This document shows, one piece after another, positions 42,027 through 50,596 of a stretch of DNA of 64,000 nucleotides; the stretch's first letter is position 1, and each line of letters begins with the position of its first letter. A program made the position numbers and the translations under genes. The notes below the pieces were generated by a model. It worked only from the letters and a program-made list of their open reading frames with translations, was not told where the DNA came from and searched no databases. Source of the stretch: Planctomycetota bacterium (GTDB lineage Bacteria > Planctomycetota > J058); the NCBI GenBank assembly GCA_023954375.1, contig JAMLIC010000038.1, positions 1 to 64,000 on the forward strand. The letters are read 5' to 3'.

Positions 42027-43556
42027 GTGCCGGCGCTCGAGCGCGCGGTCGACGCCGGCGCCACGCTGGCGCTCGCCGGGGCGCGGCGCGCGTTCGGGCC
42101 GGGCGGGTGGGCCGACGCCCCGATCGAGCGCCTCTCGCCCGTGCGCTCGGGCCCGGGCGACGAGCGCGAGCGGCCGCTGGCCGTCGTCGTGGCGCTCGAC
42201 GCCTCCGGCAGCATGGCCGTGCCGGTGCCCGGCCGCACGACGCGCCACCGCGCGGCGGTCGACGCCCTCGCGCCCGCCCTCGGCGCCGAGGCCGGGGGCG
42301 ACGAGGCCGGAGCGCTGCGGCCTGGCGACCTCCTCGGCCTCGTGACGTTCGCCGACCGGCCGACCGACGTGCGCCCGCTCGCGCCCCTGCGCCCGGGCGA
42401 GGGGCGCGCCCTGCGCGAGGAGCTCCTCTCGGAGCGGCGGCGGCCCGCGGGCGGGACCGACATCGGCGCCGGCCTCGTGCGGGCGCTCGAGGCGCTCGCC
42501 GCCGGCCCGCCCGACGCGGACCGCGTGCTCCTCCTCGCCAGCGACGCCGGCGACACCCGCCCGGGCGGCCCGGACGTCGAGGCCGTGCGCCGCGCGGCGG
42601 CCGCCCTGCCGGGCGAGGGGCGGCTCTCGGCGCTCGTGGCGCTCGTGGGCGTCACGCCGGCGGAGGCGGCCTCGGTCGAGGCGCTGGTCGAGCCCCTGCG
42701 CGCGCGCGGCGAGGTGCGGGTCGAGGTCGTCGCCGACGCCGGGCCGGCGCTGCGGGCCCTCGTCGAGGGCGAGCTCCTCCTGCGCACGGCCGCCCGCCGC
42801 GAGGGGACGTTCCCGCTCGCGCTCGAGCCGGGCGCGCCCGAGGTCGCCTTGCCCGCCGCCGTGCGCGCCTACGCGCCCACGCGCGCGCGACCCGAGGCGA
42901 CGGTCGTCGCGCGCGCCGTGGACCCCGAGCTCGAGGGCCGCCGCCGCCCGCCGTGGCCCACTGGCGCCGCGGCGCCGGCCGCGTCGTGGCCCTGCCGGTC
43001 GACGCGGCGCCGGCGGCGGCCGCCCTGGCGGCCCTCGGCGAGCGGTCCTGCCGCCGCCGCGGACGGCCACGCCGAGGCGCGGCGCGTCGGCCCGGCGCTC
43101 GAGCTCGCGCTCTCGGGCGACGACCTGCCGCTCGCGCTCGAGGTCACCGCGGCGGCGGCCGGCGGCGCCGTGGCCCGCGGCGCCCTGACCCCCGTGACGC
43201 CCACGACCGCCCGCGGGCGGCTCGCCGCGCCGTCGAGCGCGGCGCTCCTCGTCACCGTGGCCGGCCCCGCGGGCGTCCTCGCGGCGACGACGGTCCCCGA
43301 CGCCGCCCACGACGAGCTGGCCGGGGACGGCCCCGACCACGCGCTCCTGGCCGCCGTCACCGCCGCCGCCGGGGGCCGGGTCCTCGGCCGCCTGCCGCCG
43401 CCCCCCCCGCCGACGCAGGCCGCGCCCTGGCCGCTCGCGCCGCTGGCCGCGCTGGTCGCGCTCGCGGCGGTGGTGCTCGACGCGGCGCTCACCACCTGGG
43501 GGGTGCGGCGACGGCCGGCGGCGACCGCGATCACCGCCCGTCGAGCGCCTCCGTGA
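42027..43556 (+). CDS. 3' part of the frameshifted VWA-type protein gene
   Basis: Continues the gene begun at 40964. Frame 0 carries a second von Willebrand A domain with a perfect MIDAS, LAVVVALDASGSMAVPVPG (Asp-x-Ser-x-Ser), and LLASDAGDTRPGG. Near 42955-43045 the sequence drops into frame 2 (VAHWRRGAGRVVALPVDAAP) and returns to frame 0 (EARRVGPALELALSGDDLPL). A C-terminal transmembrane helix (PLAALVALAAVVLDAALTTW) ends the protein. The combined protein of about 860 residues resembles the large VWA membrane proteins found next to BatA genes. The 3' end overlaps the convergent amidase gene by 26 bases. Confidence 0.65.
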   Translation: MPALERAVDAGATLALAGARRAFGPGGWADAPIERLSPVRSGPGDERERPLAVVVALDASGSMAVPVPGRTTRHRAAVDALAPALGAEAGGDEAGALRPGDLLGLVTFADRPTDVRPLAPLRPGEGRALREELLSERRRPAGGTDIGAGLVRALEALAAGPPDADRVLLLASDAGDTRPGGPDVEAVRRAAAALPGEGRLSALVALVGVTPAEAASVEALVEPLRARGEVRVEVVADAGPALRALVEGELLLRTAARREGTFPLALEPGAPEVALPAAVRAYAPTRARPEATVVARAVDPELEGRRRPPWPTGAAAPAASWPCRSTRRRRRPPWRPSASGPAAAADGHAEARRVGPALELALSGDDLPLALEVTAAAAGGAVARGALTPVTPTTARGRLAAPSSAALLVTVAGPAGVLAATTVPDAAHDELAGDGPDHALLAAVTAAAGGRVLGRLPPPPPPTQAAPWPLAPLAALVALAAVVLDAALTTWGVRRRPAATAITARRAPP

Positions 43557-45174
43557 GGCCGAGCGCCTCCGCGAGGCCCGTCCCGCCCGGGCCGGGGACC
43601 ACGAACACGTTCCAGCCGGTGCCCTTGCCCAGCCGGCCGTCCCACACGCGCACGCGCCAGCGGTAGGTGCCGGGGGGCAGCGTGGTCGCGGGGCGGTAGC
43701 CCAGGTGGTCGCCCGCGTAGCGCTCGTCCACGAGGAGCCGGCCGTCGGCGACCATGTCGTCGATCTGGACCTGGAAGGCGACCTGGTCGCGCCCCTCCGC
43801 CGAGTGGTAGGCCCAGCGGAGCGTCGGCCGCTCGCCGGGCTCCACGCGCGCGCCGTTCTTCGGGCTGAGCGCGACGACGTTCAGCGCGCCGTCGCCGGCC
43901 GTGTGGACGTAGTCGGGCGCCGTGCGGAAGGCGTGCCAGTCGCTGAGCGCCTGGTTGCCGCGGCCGTCGTACGACATGACGCGCCAGTGGTAGGTGCGGC
44001 CCGGCTGCAGGCGCGAGGCCACGTAGTGGACGCCCTTGGTCCCGTTGAGCTCCTTGGTGTCGCTCCAGATCCGCGAGTGGTCGGCGTCGTCGTCGATCCA
44101 CACGCGGTAGCTCACCTGCGGCTTGTCCGTGCGCCAGCGCAGGGCCGGCGTGCTCTCGACCACGGCGCCGCCCGTCGGGCTCAGGACGACGAGCTGCCCT
44201 CGCGCGAAGTCGGTGCGGAACGACACCCACGCCGAGCTCGTCGTCACGCTGCCGTCCCACCCGAGCACCTGCCAGCGGTAGGTGGCGCCGTGGCGCAGGC
44301 GCGCGGTGACGCGGTGCCGGGTGGCCGCGCCGGCGACGAAGCCCGAGTCGTAGCGCAGGGCGCCGCCGACCTCCTCCAGCACGACCCGGAAGCCGCGCTG
44401 GTCGCGCCCGAGCACGCCCCACTCGGTCTGCAGGCCCGACAGGTCGGCGGCCACGTCGTCGGTGCCCAGCACCTCCCCCGGCGCCGGGCGCAGGGGCTGG
44501 AGGGTCAGGGCCCCTGCGCTCGGGGTCGGGGTCGTCGTGGTCGGGGCGGGTGCCGTGGTCGGGGCGGGCGCCGTGGTCGGGGCGGGCGCCGTGGTCGGGG
44601 CGGGCGCCGTGGTCGGGGCGGGCGCCGTCGGCGTGTCCGGTCCGCCGCCGCCCTCGCGCACGAGGCGCATGTAGAGGTTCCAGTCGAAGTAGCGGCCCGG
44701 GTCGCCGTGGGTGGCGCCGGGGGCCTCGACGTGGCCGATGATGTGGCGGCGGTCGATGGGGATCCGGTAGGTGTCGCACAGCCAGCGGGTGAGGCGCGCC
44801 GAGGCGCGGTACTGCGCCATCGTCCACTTGTTGCGGCCGGCCCACCCCGCGTGCTCGAGGCCGATGCTCTGCCCGTTGATCCGCCCCGCGTGCCAGGCCG
44901 TGTCCTGGTCCTTCACCATCTGGGTGAGCTTGCCGTCGAAGTCGATGATGTAGTGGGCGCTGACCTTGCGCCGGCCGTGGCGGAAGGTGTTGATCCCGCT
45001 GCCGGCGGAGCCCTCGATCGTGTGGATCACGACGTAGCGGATCGGCTGGGTGCGCCCCCGCTTGTAGTAGTTCGGGTTCGCCGGGATCCACGTCGTCGGC
45101 GGCTTGGTCTGCGCGAGCGCCGGGGCGGCACCGACCAGGAGGAGGAGAGCGGAGAGGACGATCCCGGAACGCAT
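43531..45174 (-). CDS. Exported N-acetylmuramoyl-L-alanine amidase with Fn3-like repeats
   Basis: 547 residues. Signal peptide about 1-22 (GAAPALAQ). Residues about 40-190 are an Amidase_2/AmpD-like domain with zinc-ligand histidines in YVVIHTIEGSAGSGINTF (His), AWHAGR and RRHIIGHVEAPGATHGDPG. It would cut the lactyl-amide bond between MurNAc and the stem peptide. A linker of APAPTT repeats joins it to three Fn3-like beta modules (ATYRWQVLGWDGSVTTSSAW, TYHWRVMSYDGRGNQALSDW, TYRWRVRVWDGRLGKGTGW), probably wall or surface binding. Start chosen at ATG 45174. Confidence 0.9.
   Translation of the reverse strand: MRSGIVLSALLLLVGAAPALAQTKPPTTWIPANPNYYKRGRTQPIRYVVIHTIEGSAGSGINTFRHGRRKVSAHYIIDFDGKLTQMVKDQDTAWHAGRINGQSIGLEHAGWAGRNKWTMAQYRASARLTRWLCDTYRIPIDRRHIIGHVEAPGATHGDPGRYFDWNLYMRLVREGGGGPDTPTAPAPTTAPAPTTAPAPTTAPAPTTAPAPTTTTPTPSAGALTLQPLRPAPGEVLGTDDVAADLSGLQTEWGVLGRDQRGFRVVLEEVGGALRYDSGFVAGAATRHRVTARLRHGATYRWQVLGWDGSVTTSSAWVSFRTDFARGQLVVLSPTGGAVVESTPALRWRTDKPQVSYRVWIDDDADHSRIWSDTKELNGTKGVHYVASRLQPGRTYHWRVMSYDGRGNQALSDWHAFRTAPDYVHTAGDGALNVVALSPKNGARVEPGERPTLRWAYHSAEGRDQVAFQVQIDDMVADGRLLVDERYAGDHLGYRPATTLPPGTYRWRVRVWDGRLGKGTGWNVFVVPGPGGTGLAEALGLTEALDGR
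44534..44623 (-). repeat. Tandem repeat, 5 x 18 bases (amidase linker)
   Basis: Five consecutive 18-base units GCCGTGGTCGGGGCGGGC (first unit starts GTC and ends T), encoding APAPTT repeats on the minus strand. Four units are identical, so copy number is likely to vary between strains. Confidence 0.95.
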
Positions 45175-45366
45175 GGCGCCTCGACTCTTTTCGTAGACCC
45201 TTCTCTCGATGCGTCTCTCCAGAGCAAGGCGGGGGCCCTGCTGCAACTCATTGGAGACGAAGGCGCGACACGGAAGTGGAGTGCACGAGAATCGCTCGAT
45301 CGGCGCGACCGGCTGAAACGAACTCTCCGGTCCGTCTCAGCGCCGGACGGCGACGCCGCCCCGTGC

Positions 45367-45372
45367 TAGCGT
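45367..45372 (+). promoter_or_regulatory. TANNNT box, leaderless-type start (BatA-like gene)
   Basis: TAGCGT is followed after 8 bases by the GTG at 45381 with no Shine-Dalgarno. The rest of the 206-base gap between this gene and the divergent amidase gene shows no clear element. Confidence 0.5.
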
Positions 45373-45380
45373 CCCCACCC

Positions 45381-47117
45381 GTGGACGCCTTCGCCCACCC
45401 CGCCCTCCTGCCCCTCGGCCCGCTGGCCGTGCTCGTCCTGTGGCTCCTCGAGCGCTGGCGCCAGCGCCCGGTGCGCCTCGTGGTCGCGGACGTCGGCCTG
45501 TTCGAGACCACCCCCGAGGTGGAGGCGGCGGCCCGGGCCCGCCGCCGGCGCCTGGGGCTGCGCTTCCTCCTCCTGGCCCTGGCCGCCCTGGCCCTGGGCC
45601 TGGCGGCGGCCGGGCCGCGCGGTCCGCGGCCGGCAGCCGGCCCGCTCGTCGTCGACCTGGTGCTCGACCGCGGCGTGACGTCGGGGGTGATCGAGGAGGA
45701 CGGCGCCTCGCGCCTCGAGCACCATCGCAGGCACCTGCGCCGCGCGCTCGACGCGCTCGGCCCCGACGACCGGGCGCGCGTCCACCTCGTCCCCGGCGAG
45801 CCGGGCGCCACGCCGCTGGCGCCCGCCGCGGCGCGGGCCCTGCTCGACGCGGCGGCGCCCACCGCCGCGGCCGCCGACCTCGGGCCGGCGCTGGCGCGCC
45901 TCGCGCCGCAGGGCAGGCCGCTCCTCGTCGCCACCGACCAGGAGGTCCCGGCGGCCGCGCTCGTGGCCGTCTCCGGGGCGCCCCGCCCCGACCGGGGGAT
46001 CGTGGCCCTGGCGCGCGGGGACGACGGCGCGCTCCACGCGACGGTCGCGTCGCACGACGCGCCGGGCCCGGTCCGCGTTCGCTTCGCCGCGCTCGACGCG
46101 CAGGGCCGCGAGGCCGAGGGGACGGTCGACGTCGACCTGCCCATCCGCGGCCTGGCGCGAGCCTCGTGGACCGGCCTGCCGCCCGACGCCGTCTCGGCCA
46201 GCGCCGCGCTCGAGGGGCAGGACGCGCTGGCCGCGAACGACCGCGCCTTCGCCGTGGCCGCGCCGCCGCGGCGCCGCGTGGCCGTCGTGGGCGAGCCCGG
46301 GCCGGCCGTGCGCCGGGCGCTCCTGGCCGTGCCCGGCACGACGGTCACCGACCTGCCGCAGGCGGCGCTCGACGCCGTCCCCCGCGCCGGCGAGGCGTTC
46401 GACCTCGTCGTCGCGCCGGCCCTGCCGGCCGTCCCGCCGCGCACCGCCCTTGCGATCGTCCCGGCGGCCCTGCCGCGCGTCGGCCGCCTGCCGGGTGGGC
46501 CGGCCGGGCCGCGCGCCCACGCGGCGTTCCCCTTCACGCTCGCCGAGGTGGCCGCGGCGCCCTTCGCCGTCGAGGGCCTCGGCCCGCTCGACCCCGCGCT
46601 CGGCCGCCCCACGCCGCTCCTCGTCGTCGGGGACGCGCCGCTGGTCGCCGTGCGCGGCGCCGGTCGCGAGCTCGTCGTCGCCCTCGCCGCGCCGGTCGAT
46701 GCGACGGCCTGGCCCCGGCACGACGCCTTCCCGCTCTTCTGGGGCGAGCTCCTGGCGCTGGCCGCCCCGCGCGGCGCGGGCGCGCTCGAGGCCCACCCGG
46801 CCGGCCTCCCGTGGATCGGCCCGCAGGGCGAGGCCCTCGCGCCGCTCCACGTGGGCGTGATCGACGACCCCGACGGGCGGCCGCTCCTCGGGACCGTGGC
46901 CGCGCCCGCGCGGGCCCTCGCCGCCCTGGCCGCCGCGCGCGCCTTCACCGACGACCTCGCGGCCCGCCTCGACGCGGCGCGCCGCCCCGGCGCGCCGCGG
47001 CCGCTCGCGCCGCCGCTGGCGGGGCTCGGGCTCCTCCTCCTCGGCGCCGGCTGGTGGCTCGAGCGGCGGGAGGAGGCGTCCACCGCGTCGCCGCGGCTCG
47101 CCCGGACCACGGGTTAG
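45381..47117 (+). CDS. BatA-type membrane protein (aerotolerance N-terminal domain)
   Basis: 578 residues. The N-terminus HPALLPLGPLAVLVLWLLER followed by a second helix (FLLLALAALALGLAAAGPRG) is the BatA/aerotolerance-regulator N-terminal domain. A VWA-like region follows (VDLVLDRG ... DDRARVHLVPGEP ... RPLLVATDQEVP), without the full MIDAS Asp-x-Ser-x-Ser. A C-terminal transmembrane helix (LAGLGLLLLGAGWWLERREE) ends it. It resembles the large BatA/VWA proteins found with MoxR systems; no MoxR gene is visible here. The frame-broken VWA gene upstream (40964-43556) is its likely partner. Confidence 0.78.
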   Translation: MDAFAHPALLPLGPLAVLVLWLLERWRQRPVRLVVADVGLFETTPEVEAAARARRRRLGLRFLLLALAALALGLAAAGPRGPRPAAGPLVVDLVLDRGVTSGVIEEDGASRLEHHRRHLRRALDALGPDDRARVHLVPGEPGATPLAPAAARALLDAAAPTAAAADLGPALARLAPQGRPLLVATDQEVPAAALVAVSGAPRPDRGIVALARGDDGALHATVASHDAPGPVRVRFAALDAQGREAEGTVDVDLPIRGLARASWTGLPPDAVSASAALEGQDALAANDRAFAVAAPPRRRVAVVGEPGPAVRRALLAVPGTTVTDLPQAALDAVPRAGEAFDLVVAPALPAVPPRTALAIVPAALPRVGRLPGGPAGPRAHAAFPFTLAEVAAAPFAVEGLGPLDPALGRPTPLLVVGDAPLVAVRGAGRELVVALAAPVDATAWPRHDAFPLFWGELLALAAPRGAGALEAHPAGLPWIGPQGEALAPLHVGVIDDPDGRPLLGTVAAPARALAALAAARAFTDDLAARLDAARRPGAPRPLAPPLAGLGLLLLGAGWWLERREEASTASPRLARTTG

Positions 47118-47151
47118 AATGGGGCGAAACCCCCTGCAAGGAGGGCGCGCC

Positions 47152-48903
47152 ATGGCCCGCAAAGGCCGTCGCCGCCTCAAGCCGCCGTCGCCCGAGATCT
47201 CGGACGGGAGCGTCCGCTACCCGTTCGTGGCGATCGTCGGCCGGCCCAACGTCGGCAAGTCGACGCTCTTCAACCGCCTGATCGGCCACCGGCTCGCGAT
47301 CACCGAGCCGACCGCCGGCACCACGCGCGACCGGATCGCGGCCCTCGTGCGCCTCGAGGACGGGCGCACGTTCGAGCTGTGCGACATGGGCGGCCTGGGC
47401 GGCACCGGCGACCCGCACGACAAGGAGGTCAACCGGCAGATCGACCTCGCGATCGAGTACGCCGACATGATCCTGTTCGTCGTCGACGCGCGGGCCGGGC
47501 TCACGCCGCTCGACCAGCGGATCGGCCGGCGCGTGCTCAAGCTGGGCAAGCCGACGCTGCTCGTGGCGAACAAGGCCGACACGCGCGACCTCGAGGTCGG
47601 GGCGGCGGAGTTCTACGCCCTGGGGATCCCGGGCGAGATCGTGTGCACGTCGGCGCAGGAGGGCTTCGGCCGCTGGGACCTGCTCGAGGCGATCGGGCAG
47701 CTGCTGCCGGCGGCCGAGGCAGAGGACGAGGCCGGCGAGGACGAGGCCGGCGAGGACGAGGCCGGCGAGGACGAGGGAGAGGACGAGGGGACGCAGCTCG
47801 GCGACCTCGACCCCGACGACCTCGACGAGCCGGACCCCGGGGCCGACGCGCTCGAGGCCGACGCCGACGCCGCGCTGCCCGAGGAGGCGCCGGCCGCGCC
47901 GGCGGCGGAGCGCGTGCTGCGCCTGGCGATCGTCGGCCGGCGCAACGTCGGCAAGTCGACCTACGTGAACCAGATCCTCGGCGAGCAGCGCGTGATCGTC
48001 TCGGAGAAGGCCGGCACGACGCGCGACTCGGTCGACGTGCGCACCGAGTTCGACGGCAAGCCCGTCGTGCTGATCGACACGGCGGGCCTGCGCAAGCGCG
48101 GCCGCTTCGACGACCACATCGAGATCATCTCCCACGGGCGCGCGCTCGAGGCGGTCAAGCGCTGCGACGTGGCCTTCCTCGTCCTCGACGCGCTCGAGCG
48201 CGTGGGCATGGTCGACAAGCAGCTCGCCGGCACGATCGAGCGGGAGCACAAGGCCAGCGTGATCGTGGCCAACAAGTGGGACCTGGTCGAGGACCGCATG
48301 ACGATCGACCAGTACGCCGACTACGTGAAGAAGGTCCTGCCCGGGCTCGAGCACGCGCCGGTCGTGGCGATCTCGGCCAAGGAGGGCCTGCACGCGCGCG
48401 CCCCGATCAAGCTCGCCTTCGACCTGTTCCAGCAGTCGCTCGTGCGCGTGACCACGGGCGCGCTCAACCGGGCGCTGGCCCGCGCGCTCGAGCGGCGCCG
48501 GCCGAAGGACGTGCGCGGCCGCCAGGGGAAGGTCTACTTCGGCACGCAGGTGGCGACGAACCCGGTGACGGTGCTCCTGTTCGTCAACGAGCCGGAGCTC
48601 TTCCAGCAGAACTGGATCCGCTACCTGAAGAACCAGCTGCGCCGGGCGCTCCCCTGGCGCGAGGTGCCGATCAAGGTCGTCCTGCGCTCGCGCCAGAGCG
48701 TGGCCCGGAAGAGCGGCGGCATGGCGAAGCGCCTCGAAGGGATGGGCGCCCTGGCCGAGAGCGCCCGGTGGGTCGACGAGAGCCCGACGGCGAACGTGCG
48801 CGACCTGGCGCACCTGCTCGACCAGGAGGTCGTGCGCGACGTGCTCCTGCGCACGCTCGGCCGCGACGACGACGACGACGCGCAGGACGACGACGAGGGG
48901 TAG
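47152..48903 (+). CDS. der: Ribosome-assembly GTPase Der (EngA), with acidic linker and tail
   Basis: Double-GTPase needed for 50S ribosome maturation. 583 residues; usual Der is about 440-490. First G domain: GRPNVGKSTLFNRLIG, DMGG, NKAD. Second: GRRNVGKSTYVNQILG, DTAG, NKWD. A KH-like C-terminal domain contains GRQGKVYFGTQVATNPVTVL. Between the G domains lies an acidic insert of about 70 residues rich in EDEAGE repeats, and the C-terminus ends in DDDDDAQDDDEG. AAGGAGG lies 10 bases before the chosen ATG; a TAGAAT -10-like box is at 47115-47120. An upstream in-frame ATG (47119) is less likely. Confidence 0.94.
   Translation: MARKGRRRLKPPSPEISDGSVRYPFVAIVGRPNVGKSTLFNRLIGHRLAITEPTAGTTRDRIAALVRLEDGRTFELCDMGGLGGTGDPHDKEVNRQIDLAIEYADMILFVVDARAGLTPLDQRIGRRVLKLGKPTLLVANKADTRDLEVGAAEFYALGIPGEIVCTSAQEGFGRWDLLEAIGQLLPAAEAEDEAGEDEAGEDEAGEDEGEDEGTQLGDLDPDDLDEPDPGADALEADADAALPEEAPAAPAAERVLRLAIVGRRNVGKSTYVNQILGEQRVIVSEKAGTTRDSVDVRTEFDGKPVVLIDTAGLRKRGRFDDHIEIISHGRALEAVKRCDVAFLVLDALERVGMVDKQLAGTIEREHKASVIVANKWDLVEDRMTIDQYADYVKKVLPGLEHAPVVAISAKEGLHARAPIKLAFDLFQQSLVRVTTGALNRALARALERRRPKDVRGRQGKVYFGTQVATNPVTVLLFVNEPELFQQNWIRYLKNQLRRALPWREVPIKVVLRSRQSVARKSGGMAKRLEGMGALAESARWVDESPTANVRDLAHLLDQEVVRDVLLRTLGRDDDDDAQDDDEG
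47722..47775 (+). repeat. Tandem 15-base repeat in der
   Basis: Three full copies of GAGGACGAGGCCGGC and a partial fourth encode EDEAG repeats in the linker between the two G domains of Der. Confidence 0.9.
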
Positions 48904-48931
48904 CGGCGCGCGCGCCTGGCGGCGAGCCCGG

Positions 48932-49621
48932 TCAGCGCAGGAGCGCGCCGGCGCTGCCGAACGCGAGGAGCAGGGCGAGCCCGAGGAGCGCCGCGGGCAC
49001 GTAGAAGAACGGGCTCGTCCACCAGGCGACGCGCGCGTCCGGCGTGCGCTCGACGGCGCGCGCGTAGTCGGGGGTGAAGATCGTGGTCCCCGCGGGGCAG
49101 GCGAGCGCCCAGGCGACGGCGCCGCTCCAGGCGAGCCCGATCAGCCCGCGGAGGACCTCGCCCTGCGCGAGGCTGGCGAGCGTCGCCAGCGAGCCGAGCG
49201 CGAGCAGCGCCAGGGCCACGGCGCGCGCCCACGGGCGGTAGGTGAAGAGCCCCTGGCCGAGCGCGACGTGCGCCGCGCCGAGGCCGCCCACGAGCACCGC
49301 CGGCACGACGAGGGCGAGCATCAGGCGCCCGCCCCCGAGGATCGCCGGGGCGGCCGTGAGCAGGGTCGCGATCATCAGGAGCAGCCCGATGATCCGGTAC
49401 CACACGGCGATCGCCCGCACGTGCCGCTCGTGGTCGAGGGCGTCGCGGCCGGGCTCCCGCGCGGCCGGGCGCGCGACGGCAGGCGCCTGCGCGCGCTCGA
49501 CGCTCAGCGTCTCGCCGCAGCCGGTGCAGCGGACCCGCCTCGCCCCGGCGGACACCCGCCCGCGCTTGCCGCACTGCCCGCACTCGACCACCTCACCGCC
49601 GGACCTCGTCGCGATCGTCAT
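48932..49621 (-). CDS. Zinc-ribbon membrane protein of unknown function
   Basis: 229 residues. The N-terminus has a rubredoxin-like zinc ribbon (CGQCGKRGRVSAGARRVRCTGC). Then five or so transmembrane helices: RIIGLLLMIATLLTAAPAIL, LMLALVVPAVLVGGLGAAHV, AVALALLALGSLATLASLA, GLIGLAWSGAVAWALACPAG and FYVPAALLGLALLLAFGSAG. GGAGGAAGC precedes the ATG. It converges with der. Such ribbon-plus-helices proteins are common in large-genome bacteria and uncharacterised. Confidence 0.75.
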   Translation of the reverse strand: MTIATRSGGEVVECGQCGKRGRVSAGARRVRCTGCGETLSVERAQAPAVARPAAREPGRDALDHERHVRAIAVWYRIIGLLLMIATLLTAAPAILGGGRLMLALVVPAVLVGGLGAAHVALGQGLFTYRPWARAVALALLALGSLATLASLAQGEVLRGLIGLAWSGAVAWALACPAGTTIFTPDYARAVERTPDARVAWWTSPFFYVPAALLGLALLLAFGSAGALLR

Positions 49622-49750
49622 GCTTCCTCCTCCGCGTGGATCACCACGCCAAAGAGGGCCGGCGCAAACCCGGAGCCATTGACCGCGCCCCGGAATGAAC
49701 GAACTTGTTGTGATCCAGCGTCTTGAATCCGGTTCGCGCCACCGCGGAGC

Positions 49751-49812
49751 CGTCAACAGAGACGACAGATTGACCGCAACAAAAGTGGTTCGGCTGTAAG
49801 TGGGAGTTGACG
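49751..49812. promoter_or_regulatory. Low-GC gap before ruvC with a wide inverted repeat
   Basis: The 282-base gap 49622-49903 is less GC-rich than its surroundings. CGTCAAC (49751-49757) and GTTGACG (49806-49812) are exact inverses 48 bases apart. The second contains a TTGACG -35-like hexamer, but no good -10 follows at 17 bases; TTTAAG at about 49855 is too far. Divergent promoters for ruvC and the zinc-ribbon gene are expected here. Confidence 0.35.
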
Positions 49813-49903
49813 TTGTCGCCGTGGGTCGGGGGCTGGAGCGCCGACCGACAAGGCTTTAAGGTGGCCGGGTGCACCTCTTGCCGCCCCCGACGCCGGAGCT
49901 CCC

Positions 49904-50479
49904 GTGACCCGCATGCTCGGCGTCGACCCGGGCAGCCGCGTCGCGGGCTGGGGGGTGATCGAGCGCTCCCGGGCGGGCGCCCTGCGCCTCGTCGGCTGGG
50001 GGACGCTGCGCCCGCGCGCCGACGCGAGCTTCCCCGCCCGGCTGCGCACGATCCACGAGGGCCTGCTCGAGGTCGTGCGCCTGCACGCGCCGACGGCCGT
50101 GGTGGTGGAGGAGGCGTTCGCCGGGCTGAACGTGCGCAGCGCGATCAAGCTGGGCGAGGCGCGGGCGGTGTGCGTCCTCGCGGCCGAGCTCTCGGGGCGC
50201 CCGGTGCACGAGCTCACGCCGGCGCTGGTGAAGAAGGTCGTCGCCGGGCACGGGCAGGCGAGCAAGGACGCCGTGCGCGCCGCCGTCCTGCGGGTGCTCG
50301 GCGCCGGCGCGAGCGACGACGTCCCGCCGCACGACGCGGCCGACGCCCTCGCCCTGGCCCTGGCGGCGCTCACGCGGCTCGACGTGCCGGAGGCCCTGCG
50401 CCCGGGCCCGCTCGGGCGGCGCGGCCGCCGCCGCCGCTGGACGCTCGAGGACGTGGAGCGGCTGCGGGGGCCGGGGTAG
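49904..50479 (+). CDS. ruvC: Holliday junction resolvase RuvC
   Basis: Endonuclease that cuts Holliday junctions together with RuvAB. 191 residues from GTG with GGAG upstream. All RuvC motifs are present: MLGVDPGSRVAGWGVI (first catalytic Asp), AVVVEEAFAGLNVRSAIKLG (catalytic Glu), ELTPALVKKVVAGHGQASKD, and DDVPPHDAADALALAL (last two catalytic acids). The C-terminus has an extra basic stretch (GRRGRRRRW). ruvA and ruvB are not in this window. Confidence 0.96.
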   Translation: MTRMLGVDPGSRVAGWGVIERSRAGALRLVGWGTLRPRADASFPARLRTIHEGLLEVVRLHAPTAVVVEEAFAGLNVRSAIKLGEARAVCVLAAELSGRPVHELTPALVKKVVAGHGQASKDAVRAAVLRVLGAGASDDVPPHDAADALALALAALTRLDVPEALRPGPLGRRGRRRRWTLEDVERLRGPG

Positions 50480-50596
50480 CGCGCAGCCAGCCTCCCGGGC
50501 GAGAGACGGGGCGGCGTGAGCGCGCGCGGGGCGCACGTCGCCGATGCCCCGTCGTCGCCCTCGCGTGCGAAGATCGGCGCCCCTGGAGGCGTCCTC

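Noticed and set aside
44462..44741. Plus-strand ORFs with GAVVGA repeats
   Set aside because: They are the reverse reading of the 18-base APAPTT-coding repeat in the amidase gene.
49641..49874. Minus-strand ORF of 77 codons in the gap before ruvC
   Set aside because: Lower GC and a normal-looking composition, but no ribosome site, no recognised domain, and it overlaps the probable ruvC promoter.
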